Part shown: in pieces, positions 44,497-54,702 of the stretch | How positions within the stretch are numbered: the first letter of the stretch is position 1 | Layout of the letters: every line of letters starts with the position of its first letter | Source: JAWKTT01 sp041398965 | Lineage (GTDB): Bacteria; Planctomycetota; Planctomycetia; Planctomycetales; Planctomycetaceae | Length of the DNA: 64,000 bases | Assembly: GCA_041398965.1 (NCBI GenBank) | Contig: JAWKTT010000024.1 | Location: 13,119-77,118, forward strand | Reading direction: 5' to 3' | The notes under the pieces: generated by a model | What the model saw: the letters and a program-made list of their open reading frames with translations, nothing else | Databases searched by the model: none | Told to the model about the DNA's origin: nothing | Made by a program: the position numbers and the translations under genes

Positions 44497-44907
44497 ATGG
44501 ACGAGACTCTGCTCGATACCGATATCCTGTCCGAGGTGCTCAAGCGCCGGAACCCGCGAGTGTTGGCGAACACTCAGCAGTATCTCCAGCAATACGGCAG
44601 GCTCAGCTTCTCAGCGATATCTTTCTACGAAGTATTGCAAGGATTGTTGTCCACGGGAGCGACGACGCAGTTGACAACTTTTCTGCGAGTAGCCAATACG
44701 AGCGAAGTTGTCCCAGTCTCGCTGAATGTCTTGCGAGGTGCGGCGGATTTGTGGGCAGAAGGTCAACGTGGCGGCTTTCCTTGCGCGGACGCCGACTTAC
44801 CCATTGCTGCCACAGCTCTGGAATCGCGACGTGTGCTCGCCACGGGGAATACGTCTCACTTCAGTTGGATTCCTGGTCTCACGATTGCCGACTGGCGAGC
44901 GTTATAG
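44497..44907 (+). CDS. vapC: PIN-domain ribonuclease toxin, VapC-like
   Basis: 136 residues, usual for VapC. The PIN acidic residues are in place: Asp7 in LLDTDILSE, Glu in SFYEVLQGL (about 46), Asp in ADADLPIAATA (about 98-100) and a terminal ATGNTSHF where Asn/Asp completes the site. PIN toxins cut RNA, often tRNA or rRNA, with Mg2+. It is paired with the antitoxin gene three bases upstream. The pair is flanked by insertion-sequence debris, which is common for such modules. Confidence 0.85.
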   Translation: MDETLLDTDILSEVLKRRNPRVLANTQQYLQQYGRLSFSAISFYEVLQGLLSTGATTQLTTFLRVANTSEVVPVSLNVLRGAADLWAEGQRGGFPCADADLPIAATALESRRVLATGNTSHFSWIPGLTIADWRAL

Positions 44908-44913
44908 GCTAGT

Positions 44914-44947
44914 CGTGTCAAAGAACTCCGCCGAACTCCAATTGCCG
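44914..44947. repeat. Solo left end of the rve-type insertion sequence
   Basis: The segment GTCAAAGAACTCCGCCGAAC and the following CTCCAATTGCCG are almost identical to the left end of copy 2 (56135-56168). Homology stops there. It begins seven bases after the VapC-like stop. Confidence 0.6.
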
Positions 44948-45036
44948 AAAATCTACCGTGCTGTTTTCGGCGACGCGAAAATTCGCTAAAATAAGCCTGC
45001 CATAGGGCTCAACGTTCACCTGCTGGGAGCGTGCCG

Positions 45037-45141
45037 ATGTTTGATTGGCCAGTCACCGACTGGGTGAAGCAGACTTGCAAACTCGCCGCGCCGCTCAACA
45101 GAGAGATGAGAGCACATCACAACCAACATGAAACCTTCTGA
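45037..45141 (+). CDS. Possible 34-residue small protein
   Basis: An ATG with GGGAG 8 bases upstream opens a 34-codon frame (MFDWPVTDWVKQTCKLAAPL and on) that ends 17 bases before the sialate O-acetylesterase gene. There is no homology I can name. It could be a leader peptide or chance. Confidence 0.25.
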   Translation: MFDWPVTDWVKQTCKLAAPLNREMRAHHNQHETF

Positions 45142-45158
45142 ACTGAGGTTAGAAAACG

Positions 45159-46223
45159 ATGAAGACTCGATTCACATCCAACTTGCTCATCGCGTTGGCG
45201 ATGGTGCTGTGCGCCTCGCCTTGCTTTGCGGCGGACATTCCCGATCCTGATGGCAAGCCGGCCGACATGAGCAAGCCCGTCAAGGTGTATCTCCTGATGG
45301 GACAGTCCAACATGTTGGAGATGGGAAAGGTCGCCGGCGACAAAGAGGGGGCCCTCGAGTACGCCGTCAAGCAAGGACTCTATCCGTACCTCGTTGATAG
45401 TGACGGCAACTGGACTGTGCGGCAGGACGTCCGCAATGTGGCTGTCATGGGGAGTGGCGGACCGGGGAAGACGCAGGTCAGGAAGAATGACTGGCTCAAG
45501 GTGGCTGGCGGCAAGATCGGCGTTGAGATTGGCATTGGCAGCCATATGGGCGAAGCTCACACGGAGCCGGTGCTGATTCTGAAGAGCGCAATTGGCAACC
45601 GTTCGTTGGGTTGGGACCTGCTGCCGCCCGGCTCACCTTCGTACGAGTTCACCGACCCCAAGGATGGAAAGACCTACATTTACGCTGGATACGGACAAAG
45701 CCCTCTGCGTTGGGAGAAAGGGACCGAGCCCGAGCCGATTAGCTGGAAGGCTGGTCTTCAGTACGACGGCGATATCGCGAGGGCGAAGGAAGTGCTCAGC
45801 AATCTGGGAACATACTACCCTGGTACAACCGAATTCGAGGTCGCCGGCTTCTTCTTCTGGCAAGGCGACAAGGACCGCTACAACGCGGGCCACTCGCAAA
45901 AGTATGAGCAGAACCTCGCCAATCTGATCCGGCAACTCCGCAAGGAGTTCAACGCACCGAACGCAAAGTTCGTCTGTGCGACCCTTGGTCAGACAGACAA
46001 GGACAACGCCAGCGGGACCGAGAAGGACATCATCGAGGGACAGTTCGCCGTTAGCGACCCGGACAAGTACCCTGAGTTCAAGGGGAACGTCGCCACGGTT
46101 TACACGCATCCTCTCTCCAAAGGGGGCGCTTCGAACAGCCACTATGGGGGCAACGCCGAGACCTACATGAATGTCGGTGAAGCAATGGGCCAGGCGATGG
46201 TTGAATTGTTGAAGAACGAGTAA
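45159..46223 (+). CDS. Sialate O-acetylesterase family protein
   Basis: 354 residues with a signal peptide (MKTRFTSNLLIALAMVLCASPCFA). The catalytic Ser lies in GQSNM (48-52); VWFQG-like FFFWQGDKDR near residue 245 is the family's second block, and a His near the C-terminus (SNSHYGGNAETY) completes the SGNH-type triad. Sialate O-acetylesterases (SASA domain) remove acetyl groups from sugars; planctomycetes carry many. It is likely secreted. Downstream comes a transglutaminase/FGE-like gene and then a second, damaged esterase of the same family, so these three may have worked on one polysaccharide or glycoprotein. Confidence 0.85.
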   Translation: MKTRFTSNLLIALAMVLCASPCFAADIPDPDGKPADMSKPVKVYLLMGQSNMLEMGKVAGDKEGALEYAVKQGLYPYLVDSDGNWTVRQDVRNVAVMGSGGPGKTQVRKNDWLKVAGGKIGVEIGIGSHMGEAHTEPVLILKSAIGNRSLGWDLLPPGSPSYEFTDPKDGKTYIYAGYGQSPLRWEKGTEPEPISWKAGLQYDGDIARAKEVLSNLGTYYPGTTEFEVAGFFFWQGDKDRYNAGHSQKYEQNLANLIRQLRKEFNAPNAKFVCATLGQTDKDNASGTEKDIIEGQFAVSDPDKYPEFKGNVATVYTHPLSKGGASNSHYGGNAETYMNVGEAMGQAMVELLKNE

Positions 46224-46234
46224 ATTCCGTTCTT

Positions 46235-46345
46235 AGACCGACAAGGCAATGCCTGTCGTAGCTTGACTCTTCGAGTTGAGCATTCCGCCAGGGTTTCTGC
46301 CCGACTCGGAGAGTCGGGCTACGACATTGGTTTGCGAGCCGTCGG
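46235..46345. repeat. Cluster of short palindromes
   Basis: Between two genes lie several small inverted repeats: GACAAGGCAATGCCTGTC, GACTCTTCGAGTTGAG and CCCGACTCGGAGAGTCGGG, the last followed by CTACGAC. They resemble the dispersed REP-like palindromes of planctomycete genomes. The first could also serve as a terminator for the esterase gene. Confidence 0.55.
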
Positions 46346-46417
46346 ACGTTGTCCGGAGGGCCCCATTAAGCACTGCTTCCCCGTTCCAGCAACAGATCGC
46401 CAGGATATCAGGACTCT

Positions 46418-48922
46418 ATGAAAACCATTTCGACGACGACACGTATTGCCGCACTGATCGCACTGGCGATGGGGTTCCTCACCGTGTCAGGACAGGAGGC
46501 GGTGTCGGAAACACCGCTGACCGCAGCTGGTCAGAAACTTGAGGCACGATATGCGGGCCAACTCGAGAAGCTGCGTGCCGAGCTCACCACGAAAATTCCT
46601 GAGAGTAATCAGGCGAAGGATGATGTGCTGAAGAAGTTCCTGGACAGCAAGTTGCTCGACGCCAAGTTCGCGGAGTTCGTCGTCCTGCTTGAAGCGACAC
46701 CCGCTGGGTTGGCGGAGTTCGCCCAGCAGGGAGCAGCGCAGGCCGCACTGGTTGATCGATTGCTGGCCGAGGCCGACCTTATGCAGCAGATGCTGGTGGC
46801 GGATGGAGCGAACGCGAAGCAACAGGGAAAGTCAATTGGTCCGGCACAATACGGCCCCGCCATGCAGATCTACACCGACATTCAGCAGGCCAGCAAGAAG
46901 GCTGCTGACGGTGTGCTGCAGCGACTGGCGCTCGCCATTGCTCTGGAACACGCAGTCCCTATTGAACAGGCGAACCCCAAGGCTCAGACCGCAGCACCTG
47001 TCACAATTGACCCGGTGCATCGGTACCTGCACTACGAGAAGGCCTATCTGGCGGGTGAACTCGATCCGGCATTCGAGTTGCTGAGCACTTGGGAGCTGCG
47101 CATGGTTGTGGACGGAGACGAGCCAGACGAAACCCTCGCCTGGGGACGCGAGATGCTTCGCAACTACCGGCCCGACCACATTTACAACCCGAATTATGGC
47201 TGGCGCTACGTAAGCATCGTCGGTTCCGATGTGAAGTACGGGTCGCAGGACGTCAAGTACGACCGACCTGAGTTACAGAACTACCAGAACATCCTCATGA
47301 ATGGCGGCGTGTGTGGCCGACGTGCGTTCTTTGGGCGATTTATTCTGCGTGCGTTTGGGATCCCGACGACGGCTCGCCCCAGTCGCGGTCATGCCGCGCT
47401 GGTGCATTGGACACCGCAGGGATGGGTCGTCAATCTCGGCGGAGGCTGGGGCTGCGGCTGGACGAGTACGCGATATCACAAGGATGTCGACTTCTTGGCA
47501 AGTGCACAGGCACGAAGCAATCAGGAGGCATTCCTCAAGGTCAAGCGGGCCCAGTGGGCTGGCGACGTTCTTGGAGAAAAACGGGCCTACGGCGAAGCGG
47601 ATAGCGGTCACGCCTTCTGGAACGGCGTCGCACTACGCTCGCAGCGGACGATCATCGACGAGGCAAAAGTCGTCACGCTCGACGCACTCGGTGAAGACCT
47701 CGGCGAAGCCAACGAGCCCACTGTCGCCGAGAAAGTCATAGCCTCGCCGGTCACCCCCGAAGACAAGAGGATCACCTATAGCAAAGACGGCGTGATCACG
47801 ATCCCAGCCGCGGCATACAGCAAACCGACTGGCAACACGCGGGATGTCATCGCGATGAAGAGTTTCGGTGGCGGTCTGCAGATCGTGCTTCCGCGATTCT
47901 TCCCGCAAGGGCAAACGATCATGCGTGGAGGAACGTGGAAGAACGACGCCAACACATGCACCTCGGGGACCCGAATGCTCAGCGGCGGCTATGGCAAGTA
48001 CGAGAACTGGGGCATCAGGGTCGCAGTATCGCATGTCGGCGGCCCTGCACCGAGTGAACGGTCACTCGACCTGGGTGACGGCGTGACGATGGAACTGGTC
48101 TACATCAAGCCTGGGTCGTTCGTGATGGGTGGCACAAGCACGACTGATGGGAAGTTCGAGTGTGTGGAGCTGCCGAAACACCCAGTCACGCTCACCAAGG
48201 GCTTTTATCTGGGTAAGTTTGAAGTAACGCAGGAGCAGTACCAGGCCCTCATGGGGGCGAACCCCAGTCGATCGACCAAGGCCCCCGACTGCCCGGTCGA
48301 CAACGTCGGCGTGGATGACGCGCTGACATTCTGCGGGAAGCTCGCCGAACAGACTGGGCTCGATGTACGTCTGCCGACCGAGGCCGAATGGGAGTATGCC
48401 AGTCGCGCGGGCCGCGACACCCAATGGTTCTTTGGTGACGATGCGGCGCAGCTCGGCGAGTATGCCTGGTTCAAGGACAATGCAAGTGGCAAGTCGCATC
48501 CCGTCGGCCAGAAGAAGCCCAATGCTTGGGGGCTGTATGATATTTACGGCAACGTCTGCGAGCGCATCTCGGATACCTATGCACGGAATTACTACTCGAT
48601 CAGTCCCACGGAAGATCCGGCTGGCCCCAGCCAGGGGACGAGTTCGCGATTCGAGTATAAGGTAAATGTCCCGCATTCGGGCAAGTACTTGTTGGCTGCA
48701 CGGGTGGTCACAGCCAATTATGATCAGAGACTGAATGTGTCGGCGAATAACACGGCGTCCGAGATCGTGATGGAGATGCCCTTCACCGTTGGAAGCTGGC
48801 AAGACTCCCAGCCGATCGTGCTCACTCTCAAAGACGGTGAGAACACGCTCCGATTCTGGCGCGATCAACCGCCGCAATACGGGCTGACCATCAAAGAGTT
48901 CACGCTCACTCCAGTCAAGTAA
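46418..48922 (+). CDS. Secreted transglutaminase-like/FGE-like/CBM-like protein
   Basis: 834 residues with a signal peptide. Residues ~30-250 are helical. A transglutaminase-like core follows: Cys in GGVCGRRAFFGRF (about 298) and His in GHAALVHW (about 323). Near 500-540 an RGGTWKNDANTCTSGTRM segment resembles the end of a formylglycine-generating enzyme (FGE) domain. From about 548 a new FGE-sulfatase domain opens (VTMELVYIKPGSFVMGG, RLPTEAEWEYASRAG, AWGLYDIYGNVCE) but stops before the final RGGSW part. The last ~90 residues are a beta-sandwich like a carbohydrate-binding module. Whether the FGE part is catalytic is doubtful. It lies between two esterase genes. Confidence 0.75.
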   Translation: MKTISTTTRIAALIALAMGFLTVSGQEAVSETPLTAAGQKLEARYAGQLEKLRAELTTKIPESNQAKDDVLKKFLDSKLLDAKFAEFVVLLEATPAGLAEFAQQGAAQAALVDRLLAEADLMQQMLVADGANAKQQGKSIGPAQYGPAMQIYTDIQQASKKAADGVLQRLALAIALEHAVPIEQANPKAQTAAPVTIDPVHRYLHYEKAYLAGELDPAFELLSTWELRMVVDGDEPDETLAWGREMLRNYRPDHIYNPNYGWRYVSIVGSDVKYGSQDVKYDRPELQNYQNILMNGGVCGRRAFFGRFILRAFGIPTTARPSRGHAALVHWTPQGWVVNLGGGWGCGWTSTRYHKDVDFLASAQARSNQEAFLKVKRAQWAGDVLGEKRAYGEADSGHAFWNGVALRSQRTIIDEAKVVTLDALGEDLGEANEPTVAEKVIASPVTPEDKRITYSKDGVITIPAAAYSKPTGNTRDVIAMKSFGGGLQIVLPRFFPQGQTIMRGGTWKNDANTCTSGTRMLSGGYGKYENWGIRVAVSHVGGPAPSERSLDLGDGVTMELVYIKPGSFVMGGTSTTDGKFECVELPKHPVTLTKGFYLGKFEVTQEQYQALMGANPSRSTKAPDCPVDNVGVDDALTFCGKLAEQTGLDVRLPTEAEWEYASRAGRDTQWFFGDDAAQLGEYAWFKDNASGKSHPVGQKKPNAWGLYDIYGNVCERISDTYARNYYSISPTEDPAGPSQGTSSRFEYKVNVPHSGKYLLAARVVTANYDQRLNVSANNTASEIVMEMPFTVGSWQDSQPIVLTLKDGENTLRFWRDQPPQYGLTIKEFTLTPVK

Positions 48923-49003
48923 TGCACGATCTGCGGCACGTGGGTCAGTCGGCTGTTCGTGCCCGTTATTGCGGCAGAAGCAAAACAAATGACAGGGATC
49001 ACA

Positions 49004-51285
49004 ATGAAAACAGCATCCGCTTTCACAATGGCACTGCTGGTGAGTGTCGCAGGACTCGCCGCAGACGTCCCTGCCCGACTACCGGCCCCGGACGGCAAGC
49101 CAGGCAGCGTCTCAAAGCCGGTGAAGGTGTACATCCTTGCCGGGCAGTCCAACATGGTCGGCATGGGTGACCTTCAAGGGGCAAAGAATTTCTACGATGG
49201 AGTCTACCTGAGTTCCGATGCTTCTGTTCCCGATCAGTCGTTTCAGATTTATCAGATCGGAAATTTCAAAACCTCGCCGCTGACAATTTTCGGGTCCGAT
49301 GGAACGCCGACTGACAGGCCCGTTGCGGTGGGGCAATTTGAAGTCCCTCAGCAGGGCGTCTATCAACTTCACTGCGGATTTGAGGAGAGTTCGTTCTGCC
49401 GATTAGAACTCGACGGCAATGAAGTCTACCGGCGCGATGCCGGAGGCAAGCCGATCATGCAAGACGTCACGCTCAAACCTGGCAAACGATACGCGTTCAA
49501 GATTTCCCAATTCAAAGGTGAACCACCGCGATTCTGGATGCAGAAAAACCACCTGCTGGGCAACGGCGACCTCCAAGCGGTCGCAAAGCGAGATGGAAAA
49601 TTCCCGTGGCTGGTTGATGATCAGGGCAACTGGACCGTGAGGAATGATGTCTACTTTCAGGAAGCGCGGCTCGCAGAAGGCGGAGCCGGGTCGCCGCTGA
49701 GCGCCACGTCTAACGGGAAGTCCATCGGGCCGGAACTTGGCTTTGGTTATGTTCTGGGGACGTTTCACGAAGAGCACGTGCTGTTGATCAAGACGGCACA
49801 GGGCAATCGCTCGCTCGGGTTCGATTTCCGTCCGCCATCGAGCGGTCGAACCGACCCGAGCAACCAGTTCGAATCCGCCGAGTACAGGATGATGGTCGAT
49901 GGTGTGCGAAAGACGCTCGATAACATCGGCAAAGTCGTTCCCGGGTATCAGGGACAGGGCTACGAGATCGCCGGCTTCGTCTGGTTTCAGGGACACAAAG
50001 ACAGCTTTTCCGAGACATTGATCGACGAGTATGAACAGCATCTGGTGAACCTGATCAACGACATTCGACGGGATTTTGACAGGCCGAAGCTGCCCGCCGT
50101 CGTTGCCACCGTAGGGTTTGGCGGTCGCAACATGCAGGAGAAATTCCTGCGAATTCACAAGGCCCAGATGGCCGTCGGCGATGCGAAGCTGCATCCGGAA
50201 TACGCGGGCAATGTGGCCTCGATCGATACCCGCGACTTCTGGCGCGAAGTTGATGAGTCACCGACCAGCCAGGACTATCACTACAATCGCAACGCTGAGA
50301 CTTCATGCTGATCGGCGACGCACTCGGCCGTGCGATGGTCGAACTGCAGGGGGGAAAGCAGAACCGCTCCCGCAAACAACACGACCGAAGCGCACGTCGC
50401 CCAACACGCGACGGAGGAGCCGTCCGCAGGAGACAAGGCCGCAGTGCAACAGAAGCGCTGAGGCCCATTATTGTCGACGGAATTGCGATGTCCTATGTCG
50501 CGAATCCTCGATACCAAAAGTCGCTGCAGGAAGAGGCTGCCGGTGAGCGACCGCAACGAGCGAACCAGTTCTGGTGGCGCGATGGAAGGACTCGTCAACT
50601 GTTATCAGGCGGCCGGGATCGAATGAATATGACTGGCGTCCGTTTGGTCCAAACTCGACGACGTGGAATGGAGTTATCACAGCTTTGATCCGCCGGAGAC
50701 CCTCCCGATCGAGAAAAGCGAACGCTACCGCAAGGTCACATGGCCTGAAGGCATGGCGAACTGGTTCGCTCCCGATTTTGACGCTGCCAAAGCCGGCTGG
50801 AAGGTCGGACGACAGCCATTCGGACAGTTGGATGGAGAACTCGCCCCTTAACCGAAGGCTGCACGGCTCCTTTGCCGTTGCGGCGAAAAGCCAAAGACGT
50901 TGTGGGAGAAAGAAGTTCTGATGATCCGTGGCACGTTCGAGTTGCCACCTGTTGAAGGGCGGGCATCGTTATCGCGTTGTGCTGGGGGGTGCGGCTCATG
51001 TGAATTCCGGCGAAGGCTTTGCGATTTACCTCAACGGCAGACTGTTTGAAGCGAGCTCGACCTCCGGAGTCGCAATCCGGCAGGGAGGCCAGCCGCGTGG
51101 GGCACACATCTACGCCGATATCCGCGAAGATTTCCATGGCGGCAAAGCGACGCTTGCCGCGACCAGCTTCCCTGAGATACTACCATCCCCGAACCACGCC
51201 CTATCCACCACGCGGACATCTCACACTGCAGATTGAAGAGCAGAAACTGCCACCATTGGCCGTGTCTGCGAACAGCGAGCAATAA
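49004..51285 (+). pseudogene. Sialate O-acetylesterase, C-terminal third frameshifted
   Basis: From ATG 49004 (AGGGAT 5 bases upstream) an intact 435-codon frame holds a signal peptide, GQSNM (about 47-51), an inserted beta domain and the FVWFQGHKDS block. At about 50305 the frame is lost: the stop after NRNAETSC replaces NAET-MLIGDALGRAMVE, which lies in the next frame. Further on, several more shifts separate recognisable pieces: EALRPIIVDGIAMSYVANP, HSFDPPETLPIEKSERYRKV, WFAPDFDAAKAGWKVGRQP, then GHRYRVVLGGAAHVNSGEGF, ending in PPLAVSANSEQ at 51285. The esterase core could still be made, but without its C-terminal domain. Confidence 0.75.
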
Positions 51286-51299
51286 TCAAGATACGTTGC

Positions 51300-51385
51300 C
51301 GTAGGGTCAAGAGCTCCGCCGAACTCAAAGCTCGTTGGCGGCTTGGTGTTGCACAAGAAATCGATCGCACTTTCAGTAGATCTGC
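51300..51385 (-). repeat. End remnant of the rve-type insertion sequence
   Basis: About 86 bases match the reverse complement of the right end of copy 1 (24485-24567): the terminal repeat GGGTCAAGAGCTCCGCCGAA, then a GTTGGCGGCTTGGTGTT and an ATCGATCGCACTTTCAGT segment. It is a stand-alone end, between two broken genes. Confidence 0.65.
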
Positions 51386-51518
51386 AGGTAGATCTAAAAT
51401 GCTCCCCAAAATCGCGCCACGATTTGTGGCACATGACAAAAGCGATGATATGATTTGACCCAGAAACTTTGCCAACCCACCACACGAAAGTTCAGATCAG
51501 GTTGAACAAGGACGCAAC

Positions 51519-54500
51519 ATGATGTCGACAAGGTTCTTGGTGGTTTTCAGTGGGTGTGCCGTAGTCACCGCCTTGGCGGCAGTGCTGGCGGAACAACCGA
51601 GCGACCCGCGGCAATCAGCAACGGGCGCAGTTCGTGGTGAAGGCCGACACACCAAAGGCCCAGGCCGACTTGGACCCCACGGTATTACGCGATAAAGCAA
51701 TGCGGGTGATGGAGACCTACTGCATTTCCTGCCACGGTCCGGAGAAGCAGAAGGGCGATGTGCGGTTCGATGCGCTGGATACGATCGATCCCGTCGATCA
51801 GCAAAAGCTCTATGAAAACACCAAAATGGCATTGCACTTGAGGAGATGCCACCCGTAAAGGCCAACCAGCCTGAAGGCGGCGATGCGTAATCTTTGATGC
51901 AGTGGCTGGACAGCCAACTCAGCGGCGAGGCGGCGAAAGCACTGGCTGAGTAGTTGTTGCGATTCGAGTACGGCAATGTCGTCAACCATGAGGACCTCTC
52001 TTCTCCGGCAAGTACGCCCACCTGCCCGCTTACACACCCGATCGCCGCTGGCTGATCAGCGAGTACATCTTCAACGACAAGGTCAATCGTCTTCTCGACT
52101 ACCATCCGACGCGGACGATCTACGGCAAACAATACCCCGTCCAGGGTGACAGCGGCATCCACTGAGCCCAAAGAGTGAGCAGGGCAACAGCCCTGGCCGA
52201 ACGATCACCAACCCGTTTCTGCTGCCAAAGCGGGACGGTGTTCGTTATTCAGGGCACGAAGCCCTCACTGCTGGGCACCTGCTGACGATGATTGGCAACG
52301 CCAAGATCATCGCCGGGCACATGTCCTCCGAATCGACCATGAAGGCTCAATATCCGGCGATGTATGAACTGATGAAGGCCGAGATCGAGCACTGCAACCT
52401 ACTCCGTTCGCGCGAGCAGTTCCTGACGACGCATGGAGCATCTGCTGAATGAGACCTACGGGGATCAGCACACCGCGATGCTGCCTGAACTGAAGCGACA
52501 AGATGCGGTATCCAGACCCTGTCATTAAGAACGGCAAGGTGTAGCTGTCGAGACGAATCTCGGCCTTCTAGATCGGATGGACTCGATTGACCTTGAGGCG
52601 TTTACTGGGGCATCAATGCCTATCATGGTGAGGGCGAATACGATCGAATCATTGAGCTTGAGTGAGCGGGATTGGTTCATGGAAGGGGTGGTCGAATCTC
52701 GGATACACAACTGGATTTCGATGATGAAGGCGTTTCATGTTGCCTGGGATACTAAAGGATTCTAAAGAATGCATCGAACAGCCGGTATGCTAGGACCGAA
52801 GTACGTGCCGTTGAGTGATGCAGAGATGTCCTTGATCGTCGAGGCAATCAAAAAGCACCGCAAGAAGGGCGATAATCAAGACATTATTGATATGCAAGGC
52901 CGACTGGCAGGCATCACTTAAGGCTCAGCGGGAGGCCATGCCAGTCGCCGACAAGACGGTCTTACAGGAGTTGGTGATCCAGCTCTACGAAAGATCTATG
53001 AGCGGAAGCCGACCCAGGACGAAATCCAGAACAACATCTCGATGCTCATGTCCTTTACGGGCAAACTTGGCAGGCAAGCAGCAATCGCCAAGCTGATCGA
53101 GTCGATGATCCTGAATACCGAGCTCGCGTACCGCTACGAGTATGGTCAGAGCGAGGCTGGACGAGCATGGTCGTCGGATGATGTCACCGCGTGATGCGAG
53201 CTACGCACTGGCTTACGCGCTGACGGATTCGAGCCTGACGCGGAACTGGCCAAGGCGGTGGAAGAAGGGCGTCTAGGCACACGCGAGGACTACGCGAGGT
53301 CCGGACGGATGCTGAAGAAGCGAGACGTCTGGACCATTATCGACGAGAATGCAGGCTGCTAACCTTAACGCCAGCGTGACCCAACCAGCCGATCCGCAAA
53401 CTGCGGTTCTTCCGCGAGTTCTTTGGTTATCCCAAGGCGATGAGCGTTTTCAAAGACGACGTTCGTTTTGGTGCGGGAAACTATGAGCAAACGCTCAGTC
53501 GGCTGATTGATGAAGCAGACCTTTTGGTCGAACACATCCTTGAGCAAGACAATAACGTTCGAGCGGTTGCTGACCACAGACCGATTCTATGTATTTCACA
53601 GTGGCGACAAATCAGGCGATGCAGGCAGCATCTGATGCGATCAAAGCGTTTTACGAATACCAAGGATGCCACTGGCCGTCATGGGGGCCGGCGGAGCTTT
53701 ATGAACACAACGCCTTCCTGAAGCAAAGCCCGGTCAAAGGTGGACAGGAATCGAGTCGGCGGAGGCTAACAAGCCAAGAACAAGGCCGAGGTCCAACAGT
53801 TTAAAACTCAACTGCAAAGTCTCGACCTGCGGTTTGGTAGCGGGCAGCAGAACGCCGTCCCCTTTACGCTCATTCTTTCGGATTCTGGCATTCTGCCTAC
53901 CTTTGTGGCCGAACCAATCAGCACATGCGAGGTCACCAGGTCACAACTTACTGGAACCTCGACTGGCGAAATTGACTAATACCTGACTCAGCAGTCGGCG
54001 ACGATCCCCAACCGCAAAGGCATCCTCACTCACCCGGCTTGGCTGATCACCTACTGCAAAACCTTGAGACCGACCCAATTCACCGGGGGAAGTGGATTCG
54101 GGAGAAACTGCTGGCAGGGACGATCCCGGATGTACCAATCACCGTCGATGCGGTCATTCCCCGGATCACACCAAGACGATGCGTCAGCGGATGGAGGAAC
54201 GTACGGGAGCCGAGTTCTGCTGGAGGTGTCACCAGAAGATGGACCCGCTCGGTTTCCCCTTTTGAGTTATTTGACGACTTTGGCCGATTCCGCACTCAAG
54301 AAAACCTTGAACATCCCGACAATCTACCAAGCAAGCCCCGAAACACAATGCTCCGGTAGTAGAGTTGACGTTTGGGGCCCATCTGCCGGTCTACAAGACC
54401 CTGCCAGTCGATGCCCGTGGTGTGTTGAATGGTACGGATGATTCGGCACTCGATGGCGATGTCAGACGCGTTCGACCTGATCGACCGCTTGGCAAAGTCC

Positions 54501-54702
54501 GACAAGGTCCGCCAGTCAATCATCCGCCACGCGTTCCGCTACTTCATGGGCGTAACGAAACGCTCTCCGATTCCAAGACGCTGGTCAATGCCGAAAACGC
54601 GTACCCAATAGCGTCGGCAGCTTCGACGAAGTGATTGTCTCGCTGCTAACGTCTGAGTCATTCATCTACCAAACTCTTCGACTCATGATTGATCCATGCT
54701 GA
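51519..54702 (+). pseudogene. DUF1592-type cytochrome c gene, heavily frameshifted
   Basis: The full length of a DUF1592 gene is present but broken by at least a dozen small frameshifts and stops. Pieces in order: a signal-like MMSTRFLVVFSGCAVVTALA; the heme domain YCISCHGPEKQKGDVRFDAL near 51720; a DUF1592 piece near 53400-53550 (FFREFFGYPKAMSVFKDD); GILTHPAWLITYCKTLETDP and HRGKWIREKLLAGTIPDVPI near 54020-54140; DUF1588 EERTGAEFCWRCHQKMDPLG near 54190-54250; and a DUF1585 end to 54702. AAGGA lies upstream of the ATG. The stop overlaps the start of the DUF1552 relic by seven bases, so the original operon structure is kept. It parallels the intact pair at 14000-17876. Confidence 0.8.

Noticed and set aside
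44119..44947. The toxin-antitoxin pair as cargo of a composite transposon.
   Set aside because: The two ends face the wrong way for joint movement and neither has a transposase attached.
52525..52710. A minus-strand frame that begins CIRDS, like the hallmark of Nextera adapter read-through.
   Set aside because: The bases are TTGTGTATCCGAGATTCG, not the adapter ATGTGTATAAGAGACAG, so this is chance.
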